Assembly: GCF_004791695.1 (NCBI RefSeq)
Contig: NZ_SRSO01000009.1
Location: forward strand, 62,001 to 126,000
Origin: Flavivirga rizhaonensis
GTDB taxonomy: Bacteria > Bacteroidota > Bacteroidia > Flavobacteriales > Flavobacteriaceae
DNA: 64,000 nt
Direction of reading: 5' to 3'
A program made the translations under genes and the position numbers. Within the stretch, counting starts at the first letter, position 1; every line of letters starts with the position of its first letter. The notes below the pieces were generated by a model, which was not told the DNA's origin, made no database searches, and saw only the letters and a list, made by a program, of their open reading frames with translations. Below, one piece after another: positions 63,098 to 64,000 of this stretch.

Positions 63098-63122
63098 TTA
63101 AACATATAAAACCCAAAAAAAT

Positions 63123-63836
63123 ATGATTCGTAAATTTTTAGCAGTCGTGTTAATTTTCAACCTTACTGCCTGTGCAGAGTTACAACAAGTTGTTAATCAA
63201 TTACCACAAGGTGGTGGTGGCGGTATTATTGGCAATACGGAAATTGCTTCTGGATTAAGACAAGCCTTAGATTTTGGAATAGACAAACAAGTGACAAAAC
63301 TGACACAAACTGATGGTTTTTTTAAAAATGAACTAGTAAAAATTGTATTACCACAAGAATTACATAAAGTGGATAAAGCGCTTAGAGATGTTGGTTTAAG
63401 CAAATTAGCAGATGAAGGTTTAAAAGTGCTTAACAGAGCTGCTGAAGATGCTGTAAAAGAGGCTACACCTATTTTTGTTGATGCTGTTAAAGGTATAACA
63501 TTCGCCGACGCTAAGAATATTTTACTTGGAAAAAATGATGCTGCAACTCGGTATTTAAATAGTAAAACCCAAACAGCTTTATATAATAAATTTAGTCCCG
63601 TTATAAACAACTCGTTTAGTAAAGTTGGAGCTGATAAAATTTGGAGCAACCTAATTAACAAGTATAATAACCTTCCTTTTACAAATAATGTGAACCCCGA
63701 TTTAACAGACTATGTTACTGGGGAAGCTTTAAAAGGTGTATTTACTATGATTGCTATTGAGGAAACAGAGATTCGAACTAAACTGTCTTCCAGAACAACA
63801 GATTTATTGAAAAAGGTTTTTGCTTTACAGGATTAA
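63123..63836 (+). CDS. DUF4197 lipoprotein
   Basis: A 237-aa predicted lipoprotein (VLIFNLTAC, lipidated Cys ~17) with a Gly-rich linker (~30-37). The body fits DUF4197: ASGLRQALDFGIDKQVTKL, ADEGLKVLNRAAEDAVKEATPIF and DYVTGEALKGVFTMIAIEE. It is all-helical and would be attached to the outer or inner membrane on the periplasmic side. Function unknown across the family. Transcribed alone. Confidence 0.9.
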   Translation: MIRKFLAVVLIFNLTACAELQQVVNQLPQGGGGGIIGNTEIASGLRQALDFGIDKQVTKLTQTDGFFKNELVKIVLPQELHKVDKALRDVGLSKLADEGLKVLNRAAEDAVKEATPIFVDAVKGITFADAKNILLGKNDAATRYLNSKTQTALYNKFSPVINNSFSKVGADKIWSNLINKYNNLPFTNNVNPDLTDYVTGEALKGVFTMIAIEETEIRTKLSSRTTDLLKKVFALQD

Positions 63837-63855
63837 ATGAGTTTGGAGTTTAAAA

Positions 63856-64000
63856 CTATTGTTTTCTGTATAGTCCATCAAAGACCACACTAATATCTTT
63901 ATCGTTGGTAATGGTTTCCCAATATTGCCTTACGGAACCATCATCATTCAAAGTCCAGGTAATACGATGATAAAATGGCTTGCCCTCTTTATTATTCGCA
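63856..64000 (-). CDS. 3' end of an unknown gene (DUF1579-like tail)
   Basis: The last 47 codons of a gene that continues beyond the window, stop at 63856-63858 (minus strand TAG). FYHRITWTLNDDGSVRQYW ... VVFDGLYRKQ is a beta-strand pattern typical of the end of DUF1579-like or other lipocalin-like flavobacterial proteins. Convergent with the DUF4197 gene, with a 19-base gap. Confidence 0.6.
   Translation of the reverse strand, partial: ANNKEGKPFYHRITWTLNDDGSVRQYWETITNDKDISVVFDGLYRKQ

Larger units (their letters stand above)
62741..63122. other. 382-bp intergenic region with an internal terminator
   Basis: No ORF with coding character. The hairpin at 62946-62973 lies ~205 bases after purU, so either purU has a long 3' UTR or a short separate transcript ends there. 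The TATATTTG box at 63090 follows. Confidence 0.5.

Noticed and set aside
1-64000. tRNA, rRNA, CRISPR array, prophage or defence island
   Set aside because: I found no T-loop/acceptor pattern, spaced direct repeats, integrase, phage structural genes or known defence effectors.

Overview
The window looks like a chromosomal segment of a marine or coastal Flavobacteriaceae (Bacteroidota). The DNA is AT-rich. Promoters fit the Bacteroidetes -7 box TAnnTTTG, many start codons have no Shine-Dalgarno, and the gene content is typical of the family: type IX secretion (T9SS) type-B sorting domains, many lipoproteins, DUF4197/DUF4920/DUF1684 proteins, a tricorn-like S41 peptidase, an M49 peptidase, a fused B12 mutase and a small-zinc-finger DnaJ. 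I saw no tRNA, rRNA, CRISPR array, prophage or intact insertion sequence. It reads as a core-genome region lightly seeded with small palindromic repeats.

Layout. 0-3 kb: the acidic tail of an unseen gene, a conserved unknown protein with kinase-like motifs, and an ABC-2 ATPase/permease pair. 3-16 kb: three consecutive, very large secreted proteins (922, 1649 and 1715 aa), each with a signal peptide and the same C-terminal T9SS sorting/gliding domain. 16-21 kb: uvrB, a TerB-like protein, a one-repeat DUF1456 protein and sucC. 21-28 kb: lysA, an acyltransferase-like membrane protein with an amino-acid permease, and a tricorn-like protease. 28-33 kb: a minus-strand trio (M28 peptidase, TfoX-like, exported DinB-like), PPK2, an FMN reductase-like protein and a secreted coiled-coil protein. 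33-40 kb: a minus-strand envelope operon (ABC ATPase, permease, MscS channel, sigma-54-type regulator), then grpE-dnaJ. 40-45 kb: TIGR01777 epimerase, mnmD, DUF4920 lipoprotein, ilvE, MazG-like pyrophosphohydrolase and a secreted lipoprotein. 45.6-46.8 kb is a 1.2-kb gene-poor stretch with a transposase fragment, a long inverted repeat and a 28-codon ORF. 47-64 kb: DPP III-like peptidase, SRPBCC/GyrI-like protein, fluC, DUF1684 lipoprotein, P450, MFS/VOC/DJ-1 genes, an Lrp regulator between two small helical proteins, a lipocalin-like lipoprotein, icmF, purU and a DUF4197 lipoprotein. The last bases hold the 3' end of another gene.

No defence island or large new operon is evident. The most interesting signals are small. 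Palindromic repeats, related to repeats seen here between genes, have been captured in frame at three places inside icmF. A strong terminator with its own promoter box and no annotated gene (about 53.2-53.4 kb) suggests a small RNA or a 26-codon peptide. The 3' end of mnmD has been duplicated, and a 24-bp perfect inverted repeat sits just upstream of the third giant adhesin. DnaJ has lost one of its two zinc sites, and the NtrC-type regulator has no DNA-binding domain.
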